Shown here: piece by piece, positions 9,919-19,113 of the stretch
Layout: each line of letters opens with the position of its first letter
How positions within the stretch are numbered: the first letter of the stretch is position 1
Source: Pseudomonas sp. S30
GTDB taxonomy: Bacteria > Pseudomonadota > Gammaproteobacteria > Pseudomonadales > Pseudomonadaceae
Length of the DNA: 64,000 nucleotides
Direction: 5' to 3'
NCBI RefSeq assembly: GCF_016518545.1
Contig: NZ_JACVTO010000003.1
Span: forward strand, 62,001-126,000
Program-made: the position numbers and the translations under genes
The notes under the pieces: generated by a model
Told to the model about the DNA's origin: nothing
Databases searched by the model: none
Seen by the model: only the letters and a program-made list of their open reading frames with translations

Positions 9919-10634
9919 CGGGACGTATCCTGCTGCTCGGCGGCGTCACCGAGGCCCTGGCCCTGGCCCGCCTGCTCGGCCCCACCCACGTCTACAGCCT
10001 GGCGGGCATCGGCCGCGTGCCCGACGACCTGGCCTGCCAGGTGCGGGTCGGTGGTTTCGGCGGTGCCGAAGGCCTGGCCGACTACCTGCGAGCCGAACGT
10101 ATCGACCTGCTGATCGACGCCACCCATCCCTATGCGGCCCGCATCAGCGCCAATGCGGCACTCGCGGCGCGGGCCGCCGGCGTGGCGTGCTGGGCCTTGC
10201 GACGACCGGCCTGGCAGGCGCAGCCGGGGGACGACTGGCGCGATGTCGAGGATTGGGCCGCATTGATGCAGGCGCTGAGGCCGTTCCAGCGGCCGCTGTT
10301 CACCCTGGGGCGCGAGCCGTTGCAGCACCTGGAAGCCATCCCCGCCCATCAGTTCTGGACCCTGCGCGCCCTGCAGGCCTGCCCCGGCAATGCCCGCTGC
10401 GAAGTGATCGGCGCCCGCGGGCCCTTTCACCTGGATGACGAGCGTGCGTTGTTCGCCCAACGGCGGATCGACGTGCTGGTGAGCAAGAACAGCGGCAGCG
10501 TCGCCACCGAGCCGAAGCTGCAGGTGGCGCGCGAACTCGGGCTGCCGGTGCTGGTGCTCAAGCGTCCGGCGCTGCCCGAGGTGGATAGGCAGTTCGCCTC
10601 GGTGGCCGCCTTGAAGGCCGCCTTGATGCTCTGA
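9912..10634 (+). CDS. cobK: Precorrin-6A reductase
   Basis: 240 residues, usual CobK length. It begins [17 protein letters not shown] (nucleotide-binding Rossmann start), contains [14 protein letters not shown] and ends with [21 protein letters not shown], all CobK blocks. Reduces precorrin-6A with NADPH. The ATG overlaps the cbiD stop by seven bases. Last gene of the rightward cobL-cbiD-cobK unit; 154 bases follow before the NfeD gene, with no clear terminator. Confidence 0.94.
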
Positions 10635-10788
10635 CGCTGCAATGGACGACATCGCCTGGCCACGCCGTGAGAAAAATCTCCAACGGCAGCGGATCGGTCC
10701 GGTTTTCCGCAAGCGGCCGGGCGCCGAATGGTCTTGATCGACACAGTGCCGTAAACTTCGTTCTCCCTCAGCCCAAGGCCCTGCCCAT

Positions 10789-11226
10789 ATGGAAATGCAA
10801 TGGTGGATCTGGCTCGTCTTCGGCATCGCCCTGATCCTGCTCGAACTGGTGCTGCCGACCTTCTTCATCCTCTGGTTCGGCATCGGCGCCGTGCTGGTGG
10901 GGCTGATCGCACTGGCCGCGCCGACGCTGCAACTGGACCTGCAGGTGCTGCTCTGGGTGATCCTGTCCTCGCTCACCACCCTGGTATGGTTCAAGCTGTT
11001 TCGCAACCGCAAGCCGGACGTGCGCTGGACCGCCGACAGCGTGATCGGCGAAGCGGGCCTGCTCACCGCCAGCGTGTCGCAATTCCAGAAAGGCCGCGTG
11101 CGGTTCCAGAAGCCCGTGCTGGGCAACGAAGAATGGACCTGTGTCGCCGACACCGACATCGCCGCCGGCGAGCGGGTACGCCTGGCGGCCATCGAAGGCA
11201 ACATCGCGCGGGTCACCCGCCCCTGA
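10789..11226 (+). CDS. NfeD-like membrane protein
   Basis: 145 residues. An N-terminal pair of hydrophobic helices (about 5-30 and 33-65) is followed by a C-terminal domain from about residue 80 (VIGEAGLLTASV; GEEWT-like NEEWTCVAD; VRLAAIEGN) matching the NfeD OB fold. Short NfeD proteins travel with an SPFH partner and help organise or process it in membrane microdomains (family knowledge). The stomatin-type gene follows 24 bases later, supporting a two-gene operon. The protease domain of long NfeD proteins is absent. Confidence 0.88.
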   Translation: MEMQWWIWLVFGIALILLELVLPTFFILWFGIGAVLVGLIALAAPTLQLDLQVLLWVILSSLTTLVWFKLFRNRKPDVRWTADSVIGEAGLLTASVSQFQKGRVRFQKPVLGNEEWTCVADTDIAAGERVRLAAIEGNIARVTRP

Positions 11227-11250
11227 ACCCCCGTTGAAAGGAAGCTAGCA

Positions 11251-12105
11251 ATGACCAGCCTCATCGTCGTCGGCGCCATCGCCCTGTTCGTGCTGATCAC
11301 CGTGTTCAAGGGCGTGCGCATCGTGCCCCAGGGCGAGGAGTGGATCGTCGAGCGCCTGGGCCGCTACCACAGCACCCTCAAGCCCGGCCTGAACATCCTG
11401 GTGCCGTACATGGACGTGGTGGCCTACCGCCTGCCGACCAAGGACATCATCCTCGACGTGCAGCAGCAGGAAATCATCACCCGCGACAACGCGGTGATCG
11501 TCGCCAATGCGCTGTGCTTCGCCAAGGTGGTGGACCCGCAGAAGGCCTCCTACGGCGTACAGAACTTCTCCTTCGCCGTCACCAGCCTGACCATGACCTC
11601 GCTGCGCGCCATCGTCGGTGCCATGGACCTGGACGAGGCGCTGTCCAGCCGCGAGCAGATCAAGGCGCGCCTGCGCGAAGCGATGTCCGAGCAGACCGAA
11701 GACTGGGGCGTGACCGTGCGCTCGGTGGAAATTCAGGACATCAAGCCCTCGGAAAACATGCAGAAGGCCATGGAGCGCCAGGCCGCTGCCGAACGCGAGC
11801 GAAAGGCCGACGTGACGCGCGCCGAAGGTGCCAAGCAGGCAGCCATTCTGGAGGCCGAGGCGCGGCTTCAGGCCGCGCGCCTGGACGCCGAAGCGCAGAT
11901 CAGCCTGGCCGAAGCCTCGGCACGCTCCATCTCGCTGGTACGCGAGGCGGTGGGCAACGAGACCACCCCGGCCATGTACCTGCTGGGCGAGCGCTACATC
12001 GGCGCCATGGAAAACCTCGCCGGCAGCGGCAACGCCAAGGTGGTGGTGTTGCCGGCGGACCTGCAGGAAACGGTGCGCGGCCTGCTGGGCCGGGCCAAGG
12101 GCTGA
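11251..12105 (+). CDS. SPFH/band-7 (stomatin-like, QmcA-type) membrane protein
   Basis: 284 residues. One N-terminal membrane helix (about 3-20) is followed by the band-7 domain (VPQGEEWIVERLGRYHSTLKPG; Q-x-EIITRDNA; DLDEALSSREQIKARL; WGVTVRSVEIQDIKP) and an alanine/glutamate-rich coiled coil at about 165-240. SPFH proteins oligomerise into ring or cage scaffolds at the inner membrane. RBS GAAAGGAAG precedes the start. It forms a pair with the NfeD gene and a strong terminator follows. Confidence 0.92.
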   Translation: MTSLIVVGAIALFVLITVFKGVRIVPQGEEWIVERLGRYHSTLKPGLNILVPYMDVVAYRLPTKDIILDVQQQEIITRDNAVIVANALCFAKVVDPQKASYGVQNFSFAVTSLTMTSLRAIVGAMDLDEALSSREQIKARLREAMSEQTEDWGVTVRSVEIQDIKPSENMQKAMERQAAAERERKADVTRAEGAKQAAILEAEARLQAARLDAEAQISLAEASARSISLVREAVGNETTPAMYLLGERYIGAMENLAGSGNAKVVVLPADLQETVRGLLGRAKG

Positions 12106-12110
12106 AGCCG

Positions 12111-12150
12111 GCGCCCCGCTGCGGCAGATCACCGCACCGGGGCGTTTTTC
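12111..12150 (+). terminator. Rho-independent terminator after the SPFH gene
   Basis: CGCCCCG (12112-12118) pairs with CGGGGCG (12138-12144), an inner TGCGG/CCGCA extends the stem, and TTTTT follows at 12145. It separates the NfeD/SPFH unit from the copper block. Confidence 0.85.
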
Positions 12151-12199
12151 CCTATACTGCGCCGTACAATAGCCCCCTGATTCCTGACCGGATCTCTCC

Positions 12200-12586
12200 A
12201 TGCCCCCACGTCGGCACATCGCCTGGATCGCCTGCCTTGCAGTGCTGTTCAACCTGCTGGCCATGCCGCTGTCTTCTGCCGCGCCCAAGGGCCCGGCCGA
12301 GCAGCTGCTGTGGGGGGCCTTCTGTTCCAGCGGCGGCGGCAAGGCCACGCTGGACGTGCAGGGCCTGGCCAAGATCGACCTCGGCCAGCAGGATGCCCAT
12401 TCCAACATGCAGCACTGCTGGTGCTGCTCCGGTGGTGCGCCGATGCTGGCGCTGGGTGGCCAACCGCTGCGCATGCACGGCCCGCAACCGGTGGCCTTCA
12501 GCCCACCCCCGCCGCTCGCCACGCACCAACCCACGCCGCGCCAGCAGTGGCCGGCCCTCAATCCGCGCGCCTCTCCCCTGGCCTGA
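12200..12586 (+). CDS. DUF2946-type small secreted protein, copper block
   Basis: 128 residues with an N-terminal hydrophobic signal (IAWIACLAVLFNLLAMPL) and cleavage plausible after SSA. Downstream is the cysteine-rich motif HCWCCSGG near residue 72, then a proline-rich tail. DUF2946 proteins are small exported proteins of unknown role often beside copper genes; the thiols and histidine could bind Cu(I), which is inference. RBS-like GGATCTC precedes. First gene of the 12200-17149 copper block. Confidence 0.75.
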   Translation: MPPRRHIAWIACLAVLFNLLAMPLSSAAPKGPAEQLLWGAFCSSGGGKATLDVQGLAKIDLGQQDAHSNMQHCWCCSGGAPMLALGGQPLRMHGPQPVAFSPPPPLATHQPTPRQQWPALNPRASPLA

Positions 12587-12628
12587 GTTCCCTGCCGTTC
12601 CCGAACCTGATCAGACCGGAGAATCCCA

Positions 12629-13114
12629 ATGCTCAAGCACGCCCTCGTCCTGGCCGCCCTGCTGCTGCCCGGCGCTTTCGCCAACGCCCATGAATACACC
12701 GCCGGCGAGCTGCACATCGTCCATCCCTGGTCGCTGCAACTGCCGCCGAACGCGCCGAATGTCGCGGCCTACTTCGTGGTGCATAACAACGGGCCGGTCG
12801 ATGACCGCCTGCTGGGCGCCGACAGCCCGCTGAGCGACGACACCCAGCTGCACGAGCACGTCAAGACCAGCAGCGGCGCCATGCAGATGCAGCAGGTGCA
12901 CAGCGTGGTGGTGCCGGCCGGCAAGGACCTGGTTTTCGCCCCCAGCGCCTACCACGTGATGCTCATGCAGCCCAAGGACCGCAGCCTGCTCGGCGACGGC
13001 CAGCGCTTCCCGCTCACCCTGCACTTCGAGAAGGCCGGCGACGTCACCGTGCAGGTCGCCGTGCAGAAGCAGGCGCCTGCCGACCAGCCCGCAGGGCACG
13101 ATCACGCCCACTGA
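12629..13114 (+). CDS. PCu(A)C-type periplasmic copper chaperone
   Basis: 161 residues. Signal peptide MLKHALVLAALLLPGAFANA. The domain shows the family copper ligands in order: H in LHEHVKT, M in AMQMQQVH, then H and M in AYHVMLM. The C-terminus adds a second His-rich site (GHDHAH). PCu(A)C carries Cu(I) in the periplasm and can deliver it to cytochrome oxidase. It lies 42 bases after one DUF2946 gene and 19 before the next, so co-transcription is likely. Confidence 0.9.
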   Translation: MLKHALVLAALLLPGAFANAHEYTAGELHIVHPWSLQLPPNAPNVAAYFVVHNNGPVDDRLLGADSPLSDDTQLHEHVKTSSGAMQMQQVHSVVVPAGKDLVFAPSAYHVMLMQPKDRSLLGDGQRFPLTLHFEKAGDVTVQVAVQKQAPADQPAGHDHAH

Positions 13115-13133
13115 TCGCTGATCGGCGCTGGCC

Positions 13134-13601
13134 ATGAGCCTGTCGCGACTGCGCTCGGCCCGCAGCACCCGCCCTGATCGCAGGCGCGTCGGTGGCGGCT
13201 GGCTGAGCCTGTTCGCCATGTGGATGATCTTCATCGGACCACTGGTTTCCCAGTCGATGCCGATGGATCATCACGCCGGTATGTCAATGCCCATGGACAT
13301 GGACATGCGCATGCCCATGGCGCCTGCCGCGCCGGCGGTAATCGACCCTGCTGGTCAGCATGTCGAAGCGAGCACGGCCGAGCACTGCCACGACGGCCAA
13401 CTGCACGCCGACTGGGAACGCTGCGGCTACTGCAGCCTGCTGTTCAACTGCCCCGCCCTGCCCCAGACCCTCAGCCCGCTCAGCGCCAGCCGTGTGCCGC
13501 CGCCGGTGCCGGGTAGCGCTCCCACCCGCCAGGGCCATGCCCTGCACGCCGTGTTCCCCGGTGCGCGCAGTCGGGCGCCGCCACCTTCGATCGTCGTCTG
13601 A
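13134..13601 (+). CDS. DUF2946 protein with Met/His-rich linker
   Basis: 155 residues. A hydrophobic segment at about 22-40 serves as signal or anchor. Residues about 41-65 are a run of Met, His and Asp (SMPMDHHAGMSMPMDMDM), a typical periplasmic copper-binding composition. The family block CGYCSLLFNCPAL follows near residue 97. Probably an exported copper-binding accessory for the receptor encoded next; function not established. Confidence 0.82.
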   Translation: MSLSRLRSARSTRPDRRRVGGGWLSLFAMWMIFIGPLVSQSMPMDHHAGMSMPMDMDMRMPMAPAAPAVIDPAGQHVEASTAEHCHDGQLHADWERCGYCSLLFNCPALPQTLSPLSASRVPPPVPGSAPTRQGHALHAVFPGARSRAPPPSIVV

Positions 13602-13668
13602 ACCGCCCATTGCATGTCCGAGGCCCACTGGCCTCGCGCTTCCTCACGACTGATCGACTGGAATCATT

Positions 13669-15723
13669 ATGTCCGGCTGCACCCCCATGTCCGCGCTCCC
13701 GCGCACCCTCGCCCTGTTCTGCGGCTCGCTGCTCAGCCCCCTGGCACTGGCCGTCGCCGCCGTCCCGCAGGACCACGACAGCGCCGAGCTGAGCCCCACG
13801 GTCATCACCGCCGTGGCCCCTAGCTCGCCGCTGACCATCGTCACCAACCCCAAGGACCCGCGCCAGCCCGTACCGGCCAGCGACGGCGCCGACTACCTCA
13901 AGACCATCCCCGGCTTCTCCGCCATCCGCTCAGGCGGCACCAACGGTGATCCGGTGCTGCGCGGCATGTTCGGCTCGCGCCTGAACATCCTCACCAACGG
14001 CGGCGTGATGCTCGGCGCCTGCCCCAACCGCATGGACGCGCCCACCTCGTACATCTCGCCGGAAACCTACGACCGACTGACCGTCATCAAGGGCCCGCAG
14101 AGCGTGATCTGGGGGCCGGGCGGTTCGGCCGGCACCATCCTCTTCGAGCGCGAGCCGGAGAAATTCGGCAGCCTCGGCAGCCGGGTCAACGCCAGCCTGC
14201 TGACCGGCTCCAACGGCCGCTTCGACAAGGTGCTGGACGCGGCGGCCGGCAACGACCAGGGCTACGCCCGCTTCGTCGGCAACCAGTCGCGCTCGGACGA
14301 CTACCACGACGGCCACGGCGACACCGTGCCGTCGCGCTGGGACAAGTGGAACGGCGACCTCACCCTGGGCTGGACCCCGGATGCCGATACCTTGCTCGAA
14401 CTCACCGCCGGCAAGGGCGATGGCGAAGCCCGATACGCCGGGCGCGGCATGGACGGCTCGCAGTTCAAGCGCGAAAGCCTGGGCCTGCGTTTCGAGAAAT
14501 CCAACCTGGGTGAGGTGCTCGACAAGGTCGAGGCGCAGGTCTACTACAACTACGCCGACCATGTGATGGACAACTACAGCCTGCGCACCCCCTCGGGCAG
14601 CGGCATGATGGGCATGCCGATGGTCAGCAACGTCGATCGCCGCACCCTCGGCGCGCGCCTCAAGGCCACCTGGCGCTGGGCCGACGTGCAGTTGATCAGC
14701 GGTCTGGACGCGCAGACCAACGAGCACCGCACGCGCGGCGGCATGGGTATCGATGCGCACAAAGGCCAGCCATGGACCAAGGATGCCGACTTCCATAACT
14801 ACGGCGTGTTCGGCGAACTGACCTGGTACGCCACCGGCCAGGATCGGCTGATCAGCGGCGCCCGTCTGGACCGCGCCTCGGCACGGGATTTCCGCCAGGC
14901 CAGCGCTACCGGCGGCGACACCCGCGCCGACACCCTGCCCAGCGGCTTCGTGCGCTACGAACACGACCTCGCCTCCCTGCCCGCCACTACTTACATCGGC
15001 CTGGGCCACGCCCAGCGCTTCCCGGATTACTGGGAGCTGTTCTCGCCAAAGCGCGGCCCCGCCGGCTCGGTCAACGCCTTCGAGGCGATCAAGCCGGAAA
15101 AGACCACCCAGCTCGACTTCGGCATCCAGTACCAGGGCGAGCGCCTGGACGCCTGGGCGTCGGGCTACGTCGGCCAGATCCGCGACTACATCCTGTTCGA
15201 CTACCGCACCGGGATGATGGGCATGAGCAGCTCCCAGGCGCAGAACATCGATGCGCGCATCCTGGGCGGTGAACTGGGCGCCGCCTACCGCCTGGACGAG
15301 CACTGGAAGGCCGACGCCACTCTGGCCTACGCCTGGGGCAAGAACAGCAGCGACGGCAAGGCCCTGCCGCAGATGCCACCCCTGGAAAGTCGGCTGGGCC
15401 TGACCTACAGCCGTGACGCCTGGAGCGTCGGTGGCTTGTGGCGCGTGGTCGCCGCGCAGCACCGCATCGCCGAGAACCAGGGCAATGTGGTCGGCAAGGA
15501 CTACGAAAAAAGTGGCGGTTTCGGGGTGTTCTCGCTCAATGGCGCCTACAAGGTCAACGGCAATCTCAAGCTCAGCGCCGGGGTCGACAATCTGTTCGAC
15601 AAGCCCTACGCCGAGCACCTGAACCTGGCGGGCAACGCCGGCTTCGGCTACCCGGCCCCGGACCCGCAGCCGGTCAGCGAGCCTGGCCGAACCTTCTGGA
15701 CCAAGGTCGATTTCAGCTTCTGA
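13669..15723 (+). CDS. oprC: TonB-dependent copper receptor (OprC/NosA type)
   Basis: 684 residues. An N-terminal signal is followed by a TonB-box-like segment (SPTVITAVAP), then the plug (GGTNGDPVLRGMFGSRLNILTNGG, MLGACPNRMDAPTSYISPETYDRLTVIKGPQS) and a 22-strand-type barrel ending in KVDFSF with terminal Phe. GACPNRMDAP and the many Met pairs (GMMGMPM, MMGMSSSQ) fit the copper-receptor subfamily. It moves copper or a copper protein across the outer membrane using TonB. A GC-rich hairpin at 15735-15758 separates it from the next gene. Confidence 0.92.
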   Translation: MSGCTPMSALPRTLALFCGSLLSPLALAVAAVPQDHDSAELSPTVITAVAPSSPLTIVTNPKDPRQPVPASDGADYLKTIPGFSAIRSGGTNGDPVLRGMFGSRLNILTNGGVMLGACPNRMDAPTSYISPETYDRLTVIKGPQSVIWGPGGSAGTILFEREPEKFGSLGSRVNASLLTGSNGRFDKVLDAAAGNDQGYARFVGNQSRSDDYHDGHGDTVPSRWDKWNGDLTLGWTPDADTLLELTAGKGDGEARYAGRGMDGSQFKRESLGLRFEKSNLGEVLDKVEAQVYYNYADHVMDNYSLRTPSGSGMMGMPMVSNVDRRTLGARLKATWRWADVQLISGLDAQTNEHRTRGGMGIDAHKGQPWTKDADFHNYGVFGELTWYATGQDRLISGARLDRASARDFRQASATGGDTRADTLPSGFVRYEHDLASLPATTYIGLGHAQRFPDYWELFSPKRGPAGSVNAFEAIKPEKTTQLDFGIQYQGERLDAWASGYVGQIRDYILFDYRTGMMGMSSSQAQNIDARILGGELGAAYRLDEHWKADATLAYAWGKNSSDGKALPQMPPLESRLGLTYSRDAWSVGGLWRVVAAQHRIAENQGNVVGKDYEKSGGFGVFSLNGAYKVNGNLKLSAGVDNLFDKPYAEHLNLAGNAGFGYPAPDPQPVSEPGRTFWTKVDFSF

Positions 15724-15734
15724 CCCAACCCTTC

Positions 15735-15758
15735 GGGGCGCGGCCACGACCGCGCCCC
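15735..15758 (+). terminator. GC-rich hairpin after oprC (weak or attenuating terminator)
   Basis: A nine-base stem GGGGCGCGG / CCGCGCCCC has a six-base loop. Only ATCCTGTTT follows, so read-through into the PepSY gene is likely. Confidence 0.5.
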
Positions 15759-15781
15759 ATCCTGTTTCGATCGGAGACACC

Positions 15782-17149
15782 GTGAGCACGCCGAAACCTT
15801 CTTTCTACAACCTGGCCTGGCGCTGGCATTTCTACGCCGGGCTGTTCGTCGCACCGTTCATGATCCTGCTGGCCATCACCGGCATCATCTACCTGTTCAA
15901 GCCGCAGCTCGACCCGCTGATGTACCGCGACCTGATGGTGGTCGAGGCCGGTGCCCAGCGCCAGAGCGCCGACACCTTGCTGGCCAGCGTGCGGCTGGCT
16001 TATCCACAAGCACACGTGGGCCAGTACCTGCCCCCGCCCAGCGCCGAGCGCAGCGCTCAGTTCGTGGTACACGACGCCGGCCGCGAGCTGAACGTGTTCG
16101 TCGACCCGTACAGCGCCCGGGTGCTCGGCGCCCAGGACGGCAAGCGCAACCTGCAAGCCATCGCCCGCGCCCTGCACGGCGAGCTGATGATCGGCACCCT
16201 CGGCGACCGCCTGGTGGAGCTGGCGGCGGGCTGGGGCATCGTGCTGGTGGTGTCCGGGCTGTACCTGTGGTGGCCGCGAGGACGCAGCGGCGCCGGGGTG
16301 CTGTGGCCGCGCCTGACGGCACGCGGGCGCCTGCTGTGGCGCGACCTGCATGCGGTGGTCGGCTTCTGGGGCTCGGCCCTGCTGCTGTTCATGCTGCTCA
16401 GCGGCATGACCTGGACCGGCCTGTGGGGCAAGCAGTACGCCGCGCTGTGGAACCGCTTCCCGGCGGCCATGTGGACCGAGGTACCGGTGTCCGACCAGCA
16501 GGCCGGTGCGCTGAACACGGCGCATCGCCAGACCGTGCCGTGGGCGCTGGAGAACACGCCCATGCCGGTGTCCGGCGCGCATGCCGAGCACATGGGCCAC
16601 GGCCAGGCTCACAGCGCGCCGGCCGCGCCGCAGGTCAGCCTGCAACAGGTGCAGGACCTGGCCGATGCCCGTGGCGTGGCGCCGGGCTACAGCATCACCG
16701 CGCCGACCACCGCGCAAGGTGTGTTCACCGTATCGGTGTTCGCCGACGACCCGCGTCACGACGCCACCCTGCATGTGGACCAGTACACCGGCAAGGTCCT
16801 GGCCGATGTGCGCTGGCAGGACTACGGCACCGCGGCGCGTGCCACCGAGCTTGGGGTGATGCTGCACGAGGGGCGGATGTACGGGCCGGTGCACCAGGCG
16901 TTGATCCTGCTGGTGTGCCTGATGATCCTGCTGGGCGCTTTGAGTGGCCTGGTGATGTGGTGGAAACGCCGGCCCCAGGGCGGCCTGGGCGTGCCTCGGC
17001 TGCGCCATGACCTGCCACGCTGGAAGACGGCGGTGGGCGTCATGCTGGTGCTGGGCGTCGCGTTTCCGTTGGTCGGGGTGTCGATGGTGGTGATGTGGCT
17101 GATCGACGGTGTGGTGCTGCGGCGCAGCCGGCGTGCGCTGACGGCCTGA
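15782..17149 (+). CDS. PepSY-associated transmembrane protein (PiuB/YfeH-like)
   Basis: 455 residues from a GTG start preceded by GGAG. Four main membrane helices are visible (about 20-40, 150-165 with WGIVLVVSGLYLWWP, 195-215, and two C-terminal ones), with periplasmic PepSY-type modules between. The pattern W-x-WHFYAGLFVAPFM near the start is typical. A His/Met stretch (HAEHMGHGQAH) near residue 270 could bind metal. These proteins are usually found beside TonB receptors and may reduce metal or move electrons; the precise activity is unproved. Fits the copper block. Confidence 0.85.
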   Translation: MSTPKPSFYNLAWRWHFYAGLFVAPFMILLAITGIIYLFKPQLDPLMYRDLMVVEAGAQRQSADTLLASVRLAYPQAHVGQYLPPPSAERSAQFVVHDAGRELNVFVDPYSARVLGAQDGKRNLQAIARALHGELMIGTLGDRLVELAAGWGIVLVVSGLYLWWPRGRSGAGVLWPRLTARGRLLWRDLHAVVGFWGSALLLFMLLSGMTWTGLWGKQYAALWNRFPAAMWTEVPVSDQQAGALNTAHRQTVPWALENTPMPVSGAHAEHMGHGQAHSAPAAPQVSLQQVQDLADARGVAPGYSITAPTTAQGVFTVSVFADDPRHDATLHVDQYTGKVLADVRWQDYGTAARATELGVMLHEGRMYGPVHQALILLVCLMILLGALSGLVMWWKRRPQGGLGVPRLRHDLPRWKTAVGVMLVLGVAFPLVGVSMVVMWLIDGVVLRRSRRALTA

Positions 17150-17374
17150 TCGTGTCGAGCGAGTGTTCGCCGCACCGGCACCGGTTCGCGGCGTACGCGG
17201 CGTACCCGGCACTGAAGCGGTAGTCATCGGACTATTCCTTGATACCTATCAGCCCTTTCCGACGACCACGCCGCCAGAATCGTGCCGATCTGCCACACCC
17301 GCGTTCGGCGTGCAGCGTGGTAGCCTAACCGACTTTCGCTCACAAAAAGACTGACCCTCACCGGAATGCAGCCT

Positions 17375-18781
17375 ATGACCCCAACCTCGCCTCCACCGGC
17401 AGACGACCAGCATCTGCAACGTAATCTGACCAACCGCCACATCCAGCTCATCGCCATCGGCGGCGCCATCGGCACCGGCCTGTTCATGGGCTCGGGCAAG
17501 ACCATCAGCCTGGCCGGGCCGTCGATCATCTTCGTCTACATGATCATCGGCTTCATGCTGTTCTTCGTCATGCGTGCCATGGGCGAGCTGCTGCTGTCGA
17601 ACCTGAACTACAAGTCGTTCATCGATTTCTCCGCCGACCTGCTCGGCCCCTGGGCCGGCTACTTCACCGGCTGGACCTACTGGTTCTGCTGGGTGGTCAC
17701 CGGCATCGCCGACGTGGTGGCGATCGCCGCCTACACCCAGTTCTGGTTTCCCGAACTGCCGCAGTGGATCCCCGCGCTCACCTGCGTGGCGGTGCTGCTG
17801 TCGCTGAACCTGGTGACGGTCAAGCTGTTCGGCGAAATGGAGTTCTGGTTCGCCCTGATCAAGATCGTCGCCATCCTCGGCCTGGTCGCCACCGGCCTGT
17901 ACATGGTGGTCACCGGCTTCACCTCGCCGAGCGGGCGCACCGCGCAACTGGCCAACCTGTGGAACGACGCCGGCATGTTCCCCCACGGCCTGATGGGCTT
18001 CTTCGCCGGGTTCCAGATCGCCGTGTTCGCCTTCGTCGGCATCGAACTGGTAGGCACCACCGCCGCCGAAGCGAAGAACCCCGAGCGCACCCTGCCGCGG
18101 GCGATCAATTCGATCCCGATCCGCATCATCGTGTTCTACGTGCTGGCCCTGGTGGCGATCATGGCGGTGACGCCGTGGCGCGACGTGGTGCCGGGCAAGA
18201 GCCCGTTCGTCGAGCTGTTCGTGCTGGCCGGCCTGCCGGCGGCGGCGAGCATCATCAACTTCGTGGTGCTCACCTCGGCGGCGTCCTCAGCCAACAGTGG
18301 CGTGTTCTCCACCAGCCGCATGCTGTTCGGCCTGGCCCAGGAAGGCGATGCGCCCAAGGCCTTCGAGCGCCTGTCGCGGCGCGCCGTGCCGGCCAACGGC
18401 CTGTACTTCTCCTGCACCTGCCTGCTGCTGGGCGCGGTGCTGATCTACCTGGTGCCGAACGTGATCGAAGCCTTCACCCTGGTGACCACGGTGTCGGCGG
18501 TGCTGTTCATGTTCGTCTGGACGCTGATCCTGCTGTCGTACCTGAGCTACCGCAAGCACCGCGCGGCGCTGCATGAACGGTCGAACTACAAGATGCCTGG
18601 CGGGCGCTTCATGTGTGGCGTGTGCCTGGTGTTCTTCGCCTTCATCCTGGTGCTGCTGAGCCTGGAGGCCGACACCCGCTCGGCGCTGGTGGTCACGCCG
18701 ATCTGGTTCCTGCTGCTGGCGATCACCTACCAGTTCGTGCGCAAGAAACGCCAGGCGCGTGGGGCCGTGCGTCAGGGCTGA
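17375..18781 (+). CDS. cycA: D-serine/D-alanine/glycine-type amino-acid permease
   Basis: 468 residues with about 12 hydrophobic helices. The N-terminus LQRNLTNRHIQLIAIGGAIG with GTGLFMGSGK is the APC amino-acid permease signature, and the overall pattern matches CycA (proton-coupled uptake of D-Ala, D-Ser, Gly). A second in-frame ATG lies nine bases upstream at 17366 but abuts GGA too closely. It stands alone: 225 bases upstream hold no gene and a convergent minus-strand gene follows 38 bases later. Substrate is by family resemblance. Confidence 0.88.
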   Translation: MTPTSPPPADDQHLQRNLTNRHIQLIAIGGAIGTGLFMGSGKTISLAGPSIIFVYMIIGFMLFFVMRAMGELLLSNLNYKSFIDFSADLLGPWAGYFTGWTYWFCWVVTGIADVVAIAAYTQFWFPELPQWIPALTCVAVLLSLNLVTVKLFGEMEFWFALIKIVAILGLVATGLYMVVTGFTSPSGRTAQLANLWNDAGMFPHGLMGFFAGFQIAVFAFVGIELVGTTAAEAKNPERTLPRAINSIPIRIIVFYVLALVAIMAVTPWRDVVPGKSPFVELFVLAGLPAAASIINFVVLTSAASSANSGVFSTSRMLFGLAQEGDAPKAFERLSRRAVPANGLYFSCTCLLLGAVLIYLVPNVIEAFTLVTTVSAVLFMFVWTLILLSYLSYRKHRAALHERSNYKMPGGRFMCGVCLVFFAFILVLLSLEADTRSALVVTPIWFLLLAITYQFVRKKRQARGAVRQG

Positions 18782-18819
18782 GCAAGCTGGGGCCGTCTCG
18801 CGGCGGCCCCCATGGACGC

Positions 18820-19113
18820 CTAGGCGGGCTCCAACCCCTCCAGCACCGCCTCGGTCAGGGCCACGCCCTTCTCCAGCGAGTTCTCGGTGGCCGTGAGCAG
18901 ACTGCGCAGCGGCTCGGCCACCTGTTCCAGCGCCAGGGCGTTGGTTTCATACGCCGCCTTGAGCGCCGCGAGGGCGCAGACCAGCGCATCGGCGCTGTCG
19001 ATGCCGGCGCGTACGGTGCAGATGGGATCGTGGGCCTGATGGCAGGTGCCGTAGTGCAGGGTGGCCGTGACGGGCCGGTGGCGATTGAATGTCTCGGGCG
19101 GGCTCTGCGTCAT
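18820..19113 (-). CDS. Small DUF3077-like protein
   Basis: 97 residues, helical. The core from about residue 33 (ICTVRAGIDSADALVCALAA then repeated hydrophobic heptads) resembles the Pseudomonas DUF3077 type of small protein, of unknown role. Its ATG lies inside ATGA with the stop of a 20-codon ORF that has the only good RBS, so translation probably depends on that ORF. The frame is open upstream of 19113, but that part covers the structured leader and is not likely coding. Confidence 0.65.
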   Translation of the reverse strand: MTQSPPETFNRHRPVTATLHYGTCHQAHDPICTVRAGIDSADALVCALAALKAAYETNALALEQVAEPLRSLLTATENSLEKGVALTEAVLEGLEPA

